Of a DNA stretch of 64,000 nt, positions 1 through 10,052 are shown in pieces. This DNA is from Paramecium sonneborni (Eukaryota; Ciliophora; Oligohymenophorea; Peniculida; Parameciidae). The notes beneath the pieces were generated by a model, which was given only the letters and a program-made list of their open reading frames with translations, made no database searches and was not told the DNA's origin. The position numbers were made by a program, and so were the translations under genes. The DNA lies in assembly GCA_905182985.1 (NCBI GenBank), contig CAJJDN010000197.1, forward strand, positions 33,468 through 97,467. The letters run 5' to 3'. Every line of letters begins with the position of its first letter. Position 1 is the stretch's first letter.

Positions 1-1445
1 TTGATTTTTTAGATTTCTTTTATTATTTGGTTAATTATTTTTCACTTTCAAAATATAGTCCTTCTCCTTTTAATTCGGTTAAGACTTCATCCATAATATC
101 TGTATTTTTATTTAATTCACCTCCAGCAGTTAAAAACTTCAATCTTTGTTCCATTTAATCTTTTAATTTAACACCGAATTTTTCAGTAGGTTAAATTAAG
201 AAATGATCTAATCTGGAAGCAATAGCACATTTATTGGCTAGATTTCTAATAAATAATAATAATTGATAAATAATTACCTAGATATTTTTCCTTTATCAGT
301 ACCATTAGCTCTTCCAATATATGTACTATGATATAATAAACCATATTTAGGAGTATTTCCTCGAGTTTTTAAAGCCCTAAATAATGCTTTTTCAGCTCCT
401 AAAATTTAAATAGTAGAAGCAGGATATTTGGCAAGATTAATTAATGATCCAGCATGAGCAATCAATTTAGCAGCTACATTTTCACCAATTAATGCTGTAA
501 GATTAGGGGCAATATTTGTCATTTTATTTTTTAAATATTCTTGAATATTATCTCTGAATTCAAATTAATTTAAAACTCTTATACATAAATCTTTAAGAGT
601 AGATAAATCAATTTCAGAAATATCTTATCCCATTGATATTTTAGCAGCTTCTACTATTTATTTTGCTAATTCAGCATCTGTTGTAATTTCTTCAATATCT
701 TATAAAGCCTAATCATTAATATTCTTCTTATCTCCATAAGTATCTACAATTCTTGTAAAGATACGATTATCTGTAACAATCTTAGCTAATTCTGGGAAAT
801 GCCATGAATACCATTCTTTAATTCTCATACTTAAGGTATTAAGATCTTTATCTAATTATTCAATTATGCTTATAGCTTAAGTCACATGTTTATCTTCTCT
901 ATTAATATCCAACTTAACTTTATTTCTGGATACTTAATGTGCTAAACCTAATTAAGCTTAAATATAATCTCTCTCTTTAAAATCTTCATTTCTTAAAAAT
1001 TCAACAAAATGTGTTCTAATTCCTCTAAATACTTAAGCAGTTGCTTCATTCATTTTACTCTTTAAATTCAAATATTATTAAAGTCCAGCAGCCAATCCTT
1101 TATCGCAAATAGCAATTGAAAAACTAATAAATAATATTTCTAATAAATTACTTGTTTTTCTTTCCTACAGGAGGTAAATTGGTTGATAAGAAATCTACTA
1201 ACTCTTAAGTCACAGAACCTGAATGAATTGATAAAGCATTATTTAAAGCAATTTCTGCAGAAATAAAAGGTTGAAATGCCTAAATAAAGAATTATTATTA
1301 CTTTTAAGTGACATACTTCTGTGAATTAACCAAACTCAGAGAATTGTTTTTGAATCTATTTAGATTTAACATTTGTTTCATCTATACTATCACATTAAAA
1401 TAAGGCTAAACCAGCTGCTGCCTCAAATAAATAAAATGTGCTCAT
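1..1445 (-). CDS. NOP56: Nop56, box C/D snoRNP core protein (3' end beyond window)
   Basis: Core protein of box C/D snoRNPs, which guide 2'-O-methylation and processing of rRNA in the nucleolus. Read from ATG at 1445 with TAA/TAG as Gln it starts [20 protein letters not shown], the Nop5/56 N-terminal fold. The Nop domain holds [56 protein letters not shown] and the Nop56-type stretch [20 protein letters not shown] (Nop58 differs here). Three introns restore the frame: 1280-1316 (37 nt), 1124-1151 (28 nt) and 246-277 (32 nt). The visible tail turns Lys-rich (ESEKQLTKQQKKSKKS) with no TGA before the window edge, so the usual KKE/D tail continues outside. Convergence of family, start and splice sites makes this secure; only the C terminus is missing. 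Confidence 0.95.
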
Positions 1446-1516
1446 AAATTAAATATTTAATTTAATGTTTTTTTCTATCTATTAGTAATTTTAAATTAAA
1501 AATAAATAACTCATTC

Positions 1517-2271
1517 TCAACAACATTATTTCTTCTATTTAGTTTTCATTTCTATTTTATGTTATTAATTCATTTATATTCCAATTGGTTCAGAACTTAA
1601 TTTTAAACTTGTTCTCTTCTAATATTCCTTTCCTTAATTATCTACTCCAACATAAATCTCTAAAGTCAAAATTCATTCATACTTTCAAGCAAAACTGAAA
1701 AAGCCTTTCCTACATTTACAGCCTTCAATGATGATGTCTCCAAAAATGCCATATTATATTACAATGCTTTTTATGCTCCATCTTCAATTCTCACAACCTA
1801 ATTGAAACTATTACCATACTCTTTTACTCTCTAAATCACACTTTGTCCCAATCAACATCATCATTAAATTAGAATCTCCATGATCTCTTAATTCATCCAT
1901 CCATTTCTCAACATTCAAAAATGACTATTCTTTTGTAATATCATAACATATCATTGCACCTACTGCACCTCTATAATATGCATGAGTTATTGCTCGAAAT
2001 CTCTTTTTTAATTCTATTTATACTTCTCTTAACCTGCTGTATCCCATACTTAAGCCTTTATTGTCTTTCCCATTATATCAATATTTCTAGAAAAGAATTC
2101 AACTCCAACTGTTGGTTTACTATCATCCAGAAATGTTTGTTAAGTAAAACGATTCACTAAATTCGTTTTACCAACACCAGAATCTCCTACTATTATTATT
2201 TTCATCAAAATATCATAATCTTCGTCATCGTACATTTCCTTATGATTTTTAATATTTAAATCTTTATACAT
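1517..2271 (-). CDS. Rab11-like small GTPase
   Basis: Membrane-trafficking GTPase of the Rab11 subgroup (recycling endosome/exocytosis in other eukaryotes). The 228-residue product has the P-loop GDSGVGKT at about residues 29-36, switch [22 protein letters not shown], the GTKCD base-binding motif, [14 protein letters not shown] for the SA motif, and ends KQKKQCC, a double-cysteine geranylgeranylation signal. Three introns of 23, 22 and 23 nt (2001-2023, 1798-1819, 1660-1682) are needed; the last brings in the CC tail, since without it the frame stops early. The start at 2271 gives a 12-residue extension; Met13 ([12 protein letters not shown]) is a possible alternative start. The gene is divergent from ASF1. 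Its 5' two thirds lie in an exactly repeated block, so a second, truncated copy appears at 2759-3391. Confidence 0.93.
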
Positions 2272-2757
2272 CTTTCAATCACTCTCTTACTTACTTAACA
2301 AACAACATTTAATACAAAAAAAATTAACAAATATATATCAGCATTAGCATGGAAATGTTTTACAGCATACTTGTTTCAGAACAGGTCTGTATATTATCAT
2401 CATTGTCATATTCATAACTTAATTTCATACTAATTATATTTTAAAAATATTTATATTTATTATGGGATACACATTTACCTTAAATATTCCATAACTATTA
2501 CTCTTATTCTCTCCTCTTATTTTTAATTCATTTATTTAACTTTATTTTCATTCTCAAATATATTATTTTAGATTTCTTAATTATAGAATAATATTTTTAT
2601 TTTTCTAATATCATACCCTCAATATAGGATTAAATCTAAAATTATTAAAACAAATTCTCAGTTTCATATTAAATCAATTTGAAAGAACTAATTATTTTGA
2701 TAACTTATTAAATATATTTCAACTAAAAATTCGCTAAACTAATGTTACTTATGTAAA
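1639..2757. repeat. First copy of 1,119-bp exact direct repeat
   Basis: This block is repeated at 2759-3877 with no difference that I could see, and the two copies are separated only by an N at 2758. It contains most of the Rab gene and its 5' flank. The copy boundary falls exactly on the N, in the middle of the second copy's coding region. This is the pattern of two contigs whose overlapping ends were abutted rather than merged. Confidence 0.95.
2272..2757. other. 5' flank of the Rab gene (first copy), no gene seen
   Basis: AT-rich non-coding sequence upstream of the Rab start, present identically at 3392-3877. It must hold part of the Rab promoter, but no recognisable element could be named. 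No frame on either strand stays coding-like. Confidence 0.6.
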
Positions 2758-2758
2758 N
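2758..2758. other. Assembly gap (single N)
   Basis: One ambiguous base exactly at the junction of the two copies of the 1,119-bp repeat, marking a contig join. Confidence 0.97.
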
Positions 2759-3391
2759 TATCTACTCCAACATAAATCTCTAAAGTCAAAATTCATTCAT
2801 ACTTTCAAGCAAAACTGAAAAAGCCTTTCCTACATTTACAGCCTTCAATGATGATGTCTCCAAAAATGCCATATTATATTACAATGCTTTTTATGCTCCA
2901 TCTTCAATTCTCACAACCTAATTGAAACTATTACCATACTCTTTTACTCTCTAAATCACACTTTGTCCCAATCAACATCATCATTAAATTAGAATCTCCA
3001 TGATCTCTTAATTCATCCATCCATTTCTCAACATTCAAAAATGACTATTCTTTTGTAATATCATAACATATCATTGCACCTACTGCACCTCTATAATATG
3101 CATGAGTTATTGCTCGAAATCTCTTTTTTAATTCTATTTATACTTCTCTTAACCTGCTGTATCCCATACTTAAGCCTTTATTGTCTTTCCCATTATATCA
3201 ATATTTCTAGAAAAGAATTCAACTCCAACTGTTGGTTTACTATCATCCAGAAATGTTTGTTAAGTAAAACGATTCACTAAATTCGTTTTACCAACACCAG
3301 AATCTCCTACTATTATTATTTTCATCAAAATATCATAATCTTCGTCATCGTACATTTCCTTATGATTTTTAATATTTAAATCTTTATACAT
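2759..3391 (-). pseudogene. Truncated duplicate of the Rab gene (probably an assembly artefact)
   Basis: Same coding sequence as the Rab gene at 1517-2271 from its ATG (3391) through the G domain. It is cut by the N at 2758, so the last 40 or so residues with the CC prenylation tail are missing. It shows no substitutions relative to the full copy, so it has not decayed as a real pseudogene would. I regard it as the same locus represented twice, not a second gene. Confidence 0.85.
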
Positions 3392-3877
3392 CTTTCAATC
3401 ACTCTCTTACTTACTTAACAAACAACATTTAATACAAAAAAAATTAACAAATATATATCAGCATTAGCATGGAAATGTTTTACAGCATACTTGTTTCAGA
3501 ACAGGTCTGTATATTATCATCATTGTCATATTCATAACTTAATTTCATACTAATTATATTTTAAAAATATTTATATTTATTATGGGATACACATTTACCT
3601 TAAATATTCCATAACTATTACTCTTATTCTCTCCTCTTATTTTTAATTCATTTATTTAACTTTATTTTCATTCTCAAATATATTATTTTAGATTTCTTAA
3701 TTATAGAATAATATTTTTATTTTTCTAATATCATACCCTCAATATAGGATTAAATCTAAAATTATTAAAACAAATTCTCAGTTTCATATTAAATCAATTT
3801 GAAAGAACTAATTATTTTGATAACTTATTAAATATATTTCAACTAAAAATTCGCTAAACTAATGTTACTTATGTAAA
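2759..3877. repeat. Second copy of 1,119-bp exact direct repeat
   Basis: Offset of 1,120 from the first copy. It continues into unique sequence at 3878, which leads to ASF1, whereas the first copy's left side leads to Nop56. Collapsing the two copies gives one continuous Nop56 - Rab - ASF1 order. Confidence 0.95.
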
Positions 3878-4028
3878 TGATATAATCAAATCTTAAGAAA
3901 TATTAAGTCTAAAAAAAAACGATATTCTTAAAAAGATATAAAGATAAATGAAACCAATAATTTAATGAGAGTGATTAAAATTAGAGATAAAATTTCGAGG
4001 GTTTATTTATTAATATTTAAATTTGTAA
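3392..4028. promoter_or_regulatory. Divergent intergenic region between Rab and ASF1
   Basis: Non-coding, AT-rich. The first 486 bases duplicate 2272-2757; 3878-4028 is unique and lies directly upstream of the ASF1 start. It must contain the ASF1 promoter. No specific motif is recognisable. Confidence 0.5.
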
Positions 4029-4677
4029 ATGGCTTTGATTAACATTACCAACATAGTTTTTGATTAAGACACATCTTTGTTTAATAGTCCTATTCAAATG
4101 TAAATCACTTTTGAAGTGATGAGATAATTAGATGAAGAAATAGAATGGAAGTATTAAAAATTATAAACTTAGACTTATTTACATAGGATCTCCAACAAGT
4201 GATAGATATGATCAAACACTTGAATAGTTTTCTATGCCACCTTTACAATAGGGAACAATGTAATTTACACTAATGAGTTGTGGTCCAAATTTTGAGCTCA
4301 TTCCTAGTAAAGATGATTTATTTGGTGCTAGTGCTATTATTCTCAGTGTTAAGTATAGAAAACAAGAATTCTTTAGAGTATTTATATTAGTTCTATTTAT
4401 TATTAGGTTGGATACTATGTTTATAATACTTATTTAGAACCAGAACTTATTGAAAACGATCCTCCATAAGTACTAATTGATAGAGTATACAGACAAATCA
4501 ATACTTAAGCACCAAGAGTTACAAGAATGAATATTGATTGGGAAGGCTAAATGGTTTAATTATTTGTTAATCCTCAATAAAATAATTAATCCTTCATGTT
4601 TCAATAATAACCAATTTTCAACGACATTACTAATAATCCAAATTATTTACAATAATTAATACCAGATAAAACATAAC

Positions 4678-4718
<41 letters not shown>

Positions 4719-4784
4719 TCGATTTCTGAAGGTTAAAATAATAATAATAATAACTAATACACTGATCTATAAAGTATATTTTGA
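4029..4784 (+). CDS. ASF1: Histone chaperone ASF1 with polyglutamine tail
   Basis: Binds H3-H4 dimers and hands them to assembly and disassembly machinery in the nucleus. The 234-residue product begins MALINITNIVFDQDTSLFNS and matches the conserved ASF1 Ig-like core almost end to end: SPIQMQITFEVMRQLDEEIE, LIYIGSPTSDRYDQTLEQ, DLFGASAIILSVKYRKQEFF and RVGYYVYNTY. Two introns (4151-4172, 22 nt; 4378-4406, 29 nt) each restore a conserved motif (EWK|LIYIGS and FFR|VGYYV). After about residue 155 the tail is Gln/Asn-rich, with an almost uninterrupted TAA run at 4676-4724 read as glutamine, then the Asn run and a TGA at 4782-4784. Yeast ASF1 also has a low-complexity (acidic) tail; a polyQ tail is the ciliate variation here. 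Confidence 0.96.
4676..4724 (+). repeat. TAA microsatellite coding for polyglutamine in ASF1
   Basis: About 14 consecutive TAA codons flanked by CAA codons, in frame in the ASF1 tail. In the standard code this would be a string of stops; in the ciliate code it is a polyQ tract, followed by a short AAT (Asn) run. Trinucleotide tracts like this slip easily, so the length may vary between strains. Confidence 0.9.
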
Positions 4785-4845
4785 TTTAATATTCTAAATT
4801 CTATAGATTTCTATAATCATATCAAAAACAAAATCAAAATCAAAA

Positions 4846-5151
4846 TCATAATTATTAAATCACAAACTTCTTAACACTATAAGAAATTAATGGTTCCGAA
4901 TTTTAGTCCTGCATAAGTACTATTTAATCTTTCTCCATCAATTCGTAATCTTCTCCCATATTTAATTTTATCATTCTTGACTTTCGTATTACTTATAGAC
5001 CATTCTTACCTATTACAACCAAAAACATTTTTAATGCATATGCTTAATCATTTTAATCTTACTTAATTTCTTATGAGTTTATTTCAGGTCTGGTCATACA
5101 ATTATTATATTTAACTTTCTCGGAATCAGTATATTTAAGAGAGTTTCTCAT
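4846..5151 (-). CDS. Small hypothetical protein
   Basis: An open frame of 101 codons from ATG 5151 to TGA 4846, with no intron needed. The protein is charged and Gln-rich with typical ciliate composition (MRNSLKYTDSEKVKYNNC..., ending SYSVKKFVIQQL). It has a short hydrophobic stretch ALKMFLVVIG. I do not recognise a family. It lies tail to tail with ASF1, 61 bases away, and 246 bases downstream of the next minus-strand gene. The opposite strand is also open over much of this interval (from about 4913), but its translation is strongly hydrophobic and low-quality, so I prefer this strand. Only TGA ends frames here, so an open frame of this length is weak evidence on its own. Confidence 0.45.
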
Positions 5152-5397
5152 TTCAAGAGTGCAATGTTTTTTAGATAAGGTAAAAATATTTATGTCTTTT
5201 ATCAATTATTTGACTTTTATAAATTGTTATCTTTAAAAATCCCAAATATGTTTTTGAGAATCTGTTAATTCCATCTAAAGTTTAAAAACATACTCATTCT
5301 TCAGATGTAAAGGGTTTTAAAAAAATATTTATTAAATATTTTTAGGGGCTGAAAGTTTTAGGACAATCCTAATTGAATAGATTGATGCTAATAATAA

Positions 5398-5849
5398 TCA
5401 TGATTATTTACTCTATTATGTCTATATTCTGTTTTATTTTGGTATCAATACTGTTTGTACTAATTACACAGATTGAATTTCCATTTCTTTTAATTTAACC
5501 TTGAATTTTCTTAACTCTTCAATATTCTGTAACATTTCCTTATATACATTATTCTAACTATTAAATAAGCAAATTAAACTATATAAAATTTGAATCAAAT
5601 AAATTACAAATTATCTTTTGATGTTTACTATCTTAAAGATTATTCACACTTGTGTAAAAGCTCTTTACATAAGAAAATTATCTGCTTTTGTTGATTGTTA
5701 TATAAATCTTCTGAAGCATTATTATAGTAATCAACATCTTCCAATAATGAAGTTACCTCATCAACTAACTCTTCAAATTTTTTTTATTCCTCATCAATAG
5801 TTCTCTTAGTTGTGATTTTCTCATATATGTGATTTAAGATCGGCATCAT
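5398..5849 (-). CDS. Hypothetical helical protein, 140 residues
   Basis: From ATG 5849 with one 29-nt intron (5579-5607) the frame runs to TGA 5398-5400. The intron joins two segments that otherwise stop within a few codons. The product is predicted almost entirely helical and acidic-basic mixed: EEQKKFEELVDEVTSLLEDV near residue 20, a CKELLHKCEQSLRQQ segment near 60, and NIEELRKFKVKLKEMEIQSV towards the C terminus, suggestive of coiled coil. No named family recognised. Expression from the AT-rich 5850-6266 spacer, shared with the end of the phosphatase gene, is likely. Confidence 0.6.
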
Positions 5850-6266
5850 TTACAAAAAATCTAATTTTTTTTATTTATTTTATTTATTATCTAATAAAAA
5901 GATTCAACAGCGCTATTATGTTCATATTTAATTAACTTTTTTATATAAAAAAGGTTATCAATATTTTAAATTATTTTATTTCTCAATTTCCATTATTATT
6001 TAATAGGACTTTTATCATCAATTTTTAATATCATTACATTATGAGAAGAAAAGTCTTTATTTTATTAATATTTTCGTTACAATATCAATTGTCTCATTAA
6101 TTTATAAAGACTTTCTTTAAAAAATTCTTTTAATTTAGAAAATTAGACTTATTGAATTCAAAGCATTTTTAATTTAATTCTATCTATTATAGAAAGATTG
6201 AATTTATTAATTATGATGATATAATATTAAGTGATTATTTGTCTACATAAATATAATAATAAAATT
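5850..6266. other. Intergenic spacer, no gene seen
   Basis: About 420 bases between two minus-strand genes. All frames are interrupted by TGA, and no long coding-like segment or RNA gene was seen. It should contain the 3' end signals of the phosphatase gene and the promoter of the 5398-5849 gene. Confidence 0.55.
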
Positions 6267-7265
6267 TCATTTAGGGAAAATTAAGCCAGGATAATTCTTA
6301 AATTCTCTTAATTTAATTCTTATGTCTTTATTACTAAATCTTATAGCTTTCAATATTGGAATTAAGATTAAAAGAATCGTATCTGAGAGATCTCCTTTCC
6401 ATGTTTAAATCTGAATTCCATTTTCTGGTTACAAACTAAAACATTCAGGAGTATTATCTATTATAATGGTTTTTGATAAAAGTCTTCCTAATTTTCTTAA
6501 ATCTTTTCCATAAAAATCCTTATAAATATTCGTGTGCTATCTAAAAAGAAAATAGGAAAAGTATTATTTTATTGTAAGTTTACTCAGAATTCTATTTGCA
6601 TAAGATTCTAATCCTGCTGTAAAAAGTATCAATTCATAGATTCTGCTCATTTATTTTAAAAAAGTTATTAAGAATGGACGCTAATATACCTTTTCACCAT
6701 CATAATAAATTAAAGTTTCATCCATATCCAAGACAAGTGTGTAAGCCTCAGAATTGATAGATAGATGATAGCAAACTAAATTTTGTGTTTGTAAAATGGG
6801 AAGTATTTTGTTTATAATGATTTTGGAAATTATTGAAAAGTTACTTTGATGCTATTTCAATAGTCTAAAATATTCAAGTAACTGAATTCTGAGATGGGAA
6901 TGGTCAATGTGACTGAAAATTAATTGATAATAGTATACTATTAAACGATAATGAATGAAATTTAATCTAAAGTGGACTAGATTTATAGAAGTTTCTGAAA
7001 TGGTTCTTCTTAAAGTTTGATAAATTTCATCCAAATTTGATGATGCATTATAATGGTTTTAATAAACTTCTATTTGTAATTGTAGAGCAAAGAAACTGTT
7101 AAATCATGTTTAATTAGATAGTATAGAATGATGGCTATATATTCTAAATAGATATTTGTCTGAATTTCATATAAATCTGTATCATCCTACTTAATTATAG
7201 TGAGTTACGGGAATATTAAATAATGATGTTAGTTGTTCATATTTTGGATCCTTAATAAAAGACAT
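6267..7265 (-). CDS. SCP/FCP1-type (NIF domain) protein phosphatase
   Basis: HAD-superfamily serine phosphatase of the small CTD phosphatase type. The 316-residue product has an N-terminal helical domain of about 130 residues (MSFIKDPKYEQLTSLFN...) of unknown role. The NIF/HAD domain follows: motif I LVLDMDETLIYYDG (nucleophile and acid/base Asp of DxDxT), the YELILFTAGLESYANRILSK segment, FRQHTNIYKDFYGKDLRKLG, and motif III KTIIIDNTPECFSLQPENGI with IQTWKGD. Two introns, 7187-7208 (22 nt) and 6913-6938 (26 nt), both restore a continuous frame; the downstream frame lacks a start without them. A second member of the family lies at 14105-15675 on the other strand, with a different N terminus. 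Substrate unknown; RNA polymerase II CTD or SMAD-like phospho-serines are family precedents. Confidence 0.88.
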
Positions 7266-7517
7266 TAATAATTATGATCTTTTAGTGAGTTAGAGTATGA
7301 AACAACTATTATTTCTTTTGAAAGAGTCATGATGTTCAAAGGTATTTGATCGATTAACTTTATTGATGCGAGGTAATTAATGACTTTGTATTCTTTTTCT
7401 GGTAATCATAGTAATAATGATTGAAAAATAAAAAAAAGTAATATAAATTTATAAAAGAACATCTATATGTCAAGAATTCATTAGAGTTAAGATTATAGTT
7501 CATCACACTAAGTGACG

Positions 7518-8890
7518 ATGTTGAGAGAGGATTTATTGGAAGAGGATAAAATTATATAATTTAGAAAAAATTCTTTGCCGTTGATGTCTGAAGATTATGG
7601 AAGACAATAAATTTAGAAAAATATATTAATAAAAATGATGGAGATGGAGTTTGATATGAATCTTACAGAGACTATACTCAATAGTATTAGTGATGTAGAT
7701 TTTGAAACACTTGATGAGAATGTAATTTTAGATAAGGTGATATAAGCAATATTTATCATAAATGTAAATACATAAATAATATGTATTATAAGAGCTATAA
7801 AAATGAAGATTAGTCGTAATAAAGATAACGTAGAAGTGAACTTAGAGAACAAATTGGAACATTAAGTCCCAATCTAATGAGTTATTTAGGAAATAAAAGT
7901 TTAAAAGCATCTTAATAAATTTTGATTTTCGAAACTTGTGAAATTTGTATGGAAACTATGAATGATTAAATAATTCTATAGTGTGATCATAAATTTTGTT
8001 AGTATTAATATTAAAATAATAGATTATGCTTTAAAGAATACTTAATAGATAAAATTAATAATGGATAAGTAGATTAAATGGTATGTCCATAATAAGATTG
8101 TAATAAATAATAGACAGATGAATTTATGGAATCAATTTTAGAACCAGAAATGATGTCTAAATTAAAAAAATTCAGAAAAATAAAATAATTATAATTAGAT
8201 CCTGATATAGTTTGGTGTCCAAGATTAGGTTGTGAAGAAACATTGAAGAGAAATTAATCTAAAAGATTATAATGTAAATGTGGTTAAGAAATATGCCGTA
8301 AGTGTGGTAGAGAAAGACATAAGGGTAAAAGTTGTAATGATCAAATTGATAAAGATTTTAAAAATACTATTAAGAAATTAAAGATCTAAAAATGTAAAAA
8401 ATGTCAATCTCCAATTTAAAAAAGTGATGGATGTAATCATATGACTTGTAAAACTTGTAAATATGAATTTTGTTGGTTATGCAGATCAGAATATACTCAT
8501 AGACATTATTCTTCTTATAATATATTTGGATGTCCAGGAATGTAATTTACTCATAGAGATCCATTTAAATATCCAATTTTATATAGAATAATAGCAATTC
8601 TTTTAATATTGATATTAGGACCCCCTTTATTTATTGTTGCACTTGTATTGGGATTTATAATTTTAGTTATTGGATTACCAGTTATATTTTATATGAATTA
8701 TGTACCTTATCATCAATTTGAAGAATATAGTTGTTGCAAAAAAACATTTATTATTATATTCTTTATTATAGTTTGTCCAGCAACATCCCCAATCTGTTTT
8801 CTACTGGTAATTTTAGGAATTGGAGTGGCTATAATAGTTGGAATACCTTATTGCATATACTTATTCATTGATTGGTTAAGATATGGATGA
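7518..8890 (+). CDS. RBR-type E3 ubiquitin ligase with C-terminal membrane anchor
   Basis: RING-between-RING ligase, which passes ubiquitin through a catalytic cysteine in RING2. The product is 440 residues. RING1 is at about 130-185 ([34 protein letters not shown]). The IBR is at about 215-265 ([31 protein letters not shown]). RING2 is at about 275-320 ([29 protein letters not shown]); the Cys of GCNHM is the expected active site. Two long hydrophobic segments follow (about 347-372 and 392-434), as in RNF19/RNF144-like ligases, so it probably sits on an endomembrane with the RBR in the cytosol. Introns at 7764-7792 (29 nt) and 8002-8022 (21 nt); the second joins the zinc ligands CDHKFCQ|LCFKEYL. 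The next gene starts only 35 bases downstream. Confidence 0.93.
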
Positions 8891-8924
8891 TAACTCAATT
8901 TATATATTATTATATATATTTATT

Positions 8925-9494
8925 ATGGATTAAACAAATCTAAATTGGTAATGGTTAAATGAACCTAAAGAATGGAAAATTTAAGATGATCGTCTCATTT
9001 TAGTCACTTAACCATTTACAGATTATTGGTCTTAAACTCATTATGGATTTATTAAATATGATGCTCCTACTTATGTTACTAAGGTAAAAGGTGATTTTAT
9101 ATTCACCTGTAAAGTTAATTATCATACCAAAGTTTTATATGATTAAGCAGGAATCATTCTTTTTGAAGATAAAGAAAATTGGATTAAAGCATCTTCTGAA
9201 TTTCATGATCAAAATTATTCAACTTTAGGATCAGTCGTAACAAATCTTGGTTATTCTGATTGGGGTTATTAAAATGTTTCATCTTAATATAAAGAGTTTT
9301 ATTATAGATTAAAAAGAAAAGGATAAGATTTCAATATAGAATTTTCATATGATGGAAAAGAATTCCATGAAATACGAGTTTGTCATTTACACAAAGAAAT
9401 TCATGAAACTTCTGTTGGAATCTATGCTTGTAGTCCATAAGATTCTAGTTTTTAGGCAGAATTCAGTCAAATCAAATTAGAATTGATTTAGTGA
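8925..9494 (+). CDS. DUF1349 family protein (concanavalin-like fold)
   Basis: Intronless, 189 residues from ATG 8925 to TGA 9492-9494. The body has the DUF1349 signature order: LVTQPFTDYWSQTHYGFIKY near residue 28, VKGDFIFTCKVNYHTKVLYD, QAGIILFEDKENWIKASSEF, then LKRKGQDFNIEFSYDGKEFH and EIRVCHLHKEIHETSVGIYA. This family folds as a concanavalin-like beta sandwich and is widespread in bacteria and protists. Yeast YKL133-type and 'regulation of enolase' names exist, but no firm activity is known. No signal peptide or membrane segment, so probably cytosolic. It is squeezed between the RBR gene (34-base gap) and the AHSA1 gene (93-base gap), all on the plus strand. Confidence 0.85.
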
Positions 9495-9587
9495 ATAATT
9501 ATATGATATATACATTTCTGGAACACTCTTTTAATAATTATTAAAATAAATATATCTATTAAAGAGAATTTATATTATTTTTAATTA

Positions 9588-10010
9588 ATGGATAAATTAG
9601 AATTTTCTATTGTTTGGGGAGTACCATCAAAGATCATTTACTAAGCTCTTCTTGATCCATTTGAGATTATGTAATATACAAGAGCACCTGCTGTTGTTGA
9701 ACCAAAGGAAGGAGGATAATATAAAATTATGGAAGGAAGAATTGAAGGTGTATTTAATAAATTAGTATAATAAAATAATAATTAGGTTGAAAATTAAGAA
9801 ATCTAAATGACATGGAAATTTAATAATTGGAAATAATATTCAAATGTTACTTTAAGACTTATTGAAAGGGAAGATAGTTGTGAATTAAAAATCATATAAA
9901 CCAATTTTCCTTAAGATATTGAAAAGGTTAAATTAGAAGATGGATGGAAGAATCAAATATTCATTCCCATGAGCAAAATTAGAGGTTACCCTATTGAAGA
10001 TGATGATTGA
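9588..10010 (+). CDS. AHSA1/SRPBCC domain protein (Hsp90 activator-like)
   Basis: Intronless, 140 residues. It is a single START/Bet v1-like AHSA1 domain: FSIVWGVPSKIIYQALLDPF at the start, QYKIMEGRIEGVFNKLVQ in the middle and MTWKFNNWKQYSNVTLRLIE towards the end, then DGWKNQIFIPMSKIRGYPIE. This matches the C-terminal domain of Aha1, which stimulates the Hsp90 ATPase. The N-terminal Hsp90-middle-domain-binding part of full Aha1 is absent, so this is the short AHSA1-only form; binding to Hsp90 is inference. Convergent with the AGC kinase, whose stop is 43 bases away. Confidence 0.82.
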
Positions 10011-10052
10011 TCATATTTTAATGCTGTTCAAGTCATTTATTTAATTATAATT

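Noticed and set aside
1954..2160. Plus-strand hydrophobic ORF (and its copy at 3074-3280)
   Set aside because: It is the complement of the Rab11-like gene, whose reading frame, motifs and splice sites are certain.
4913..5224. Plus-strand open frame of about 100 codons beginning at the ATG near 4913
   Set aside because: Strongly hydrophobic low-quality translation, and open frames of this length are common when TGA is the only stop. The opposite strand gives a more protein-like product.
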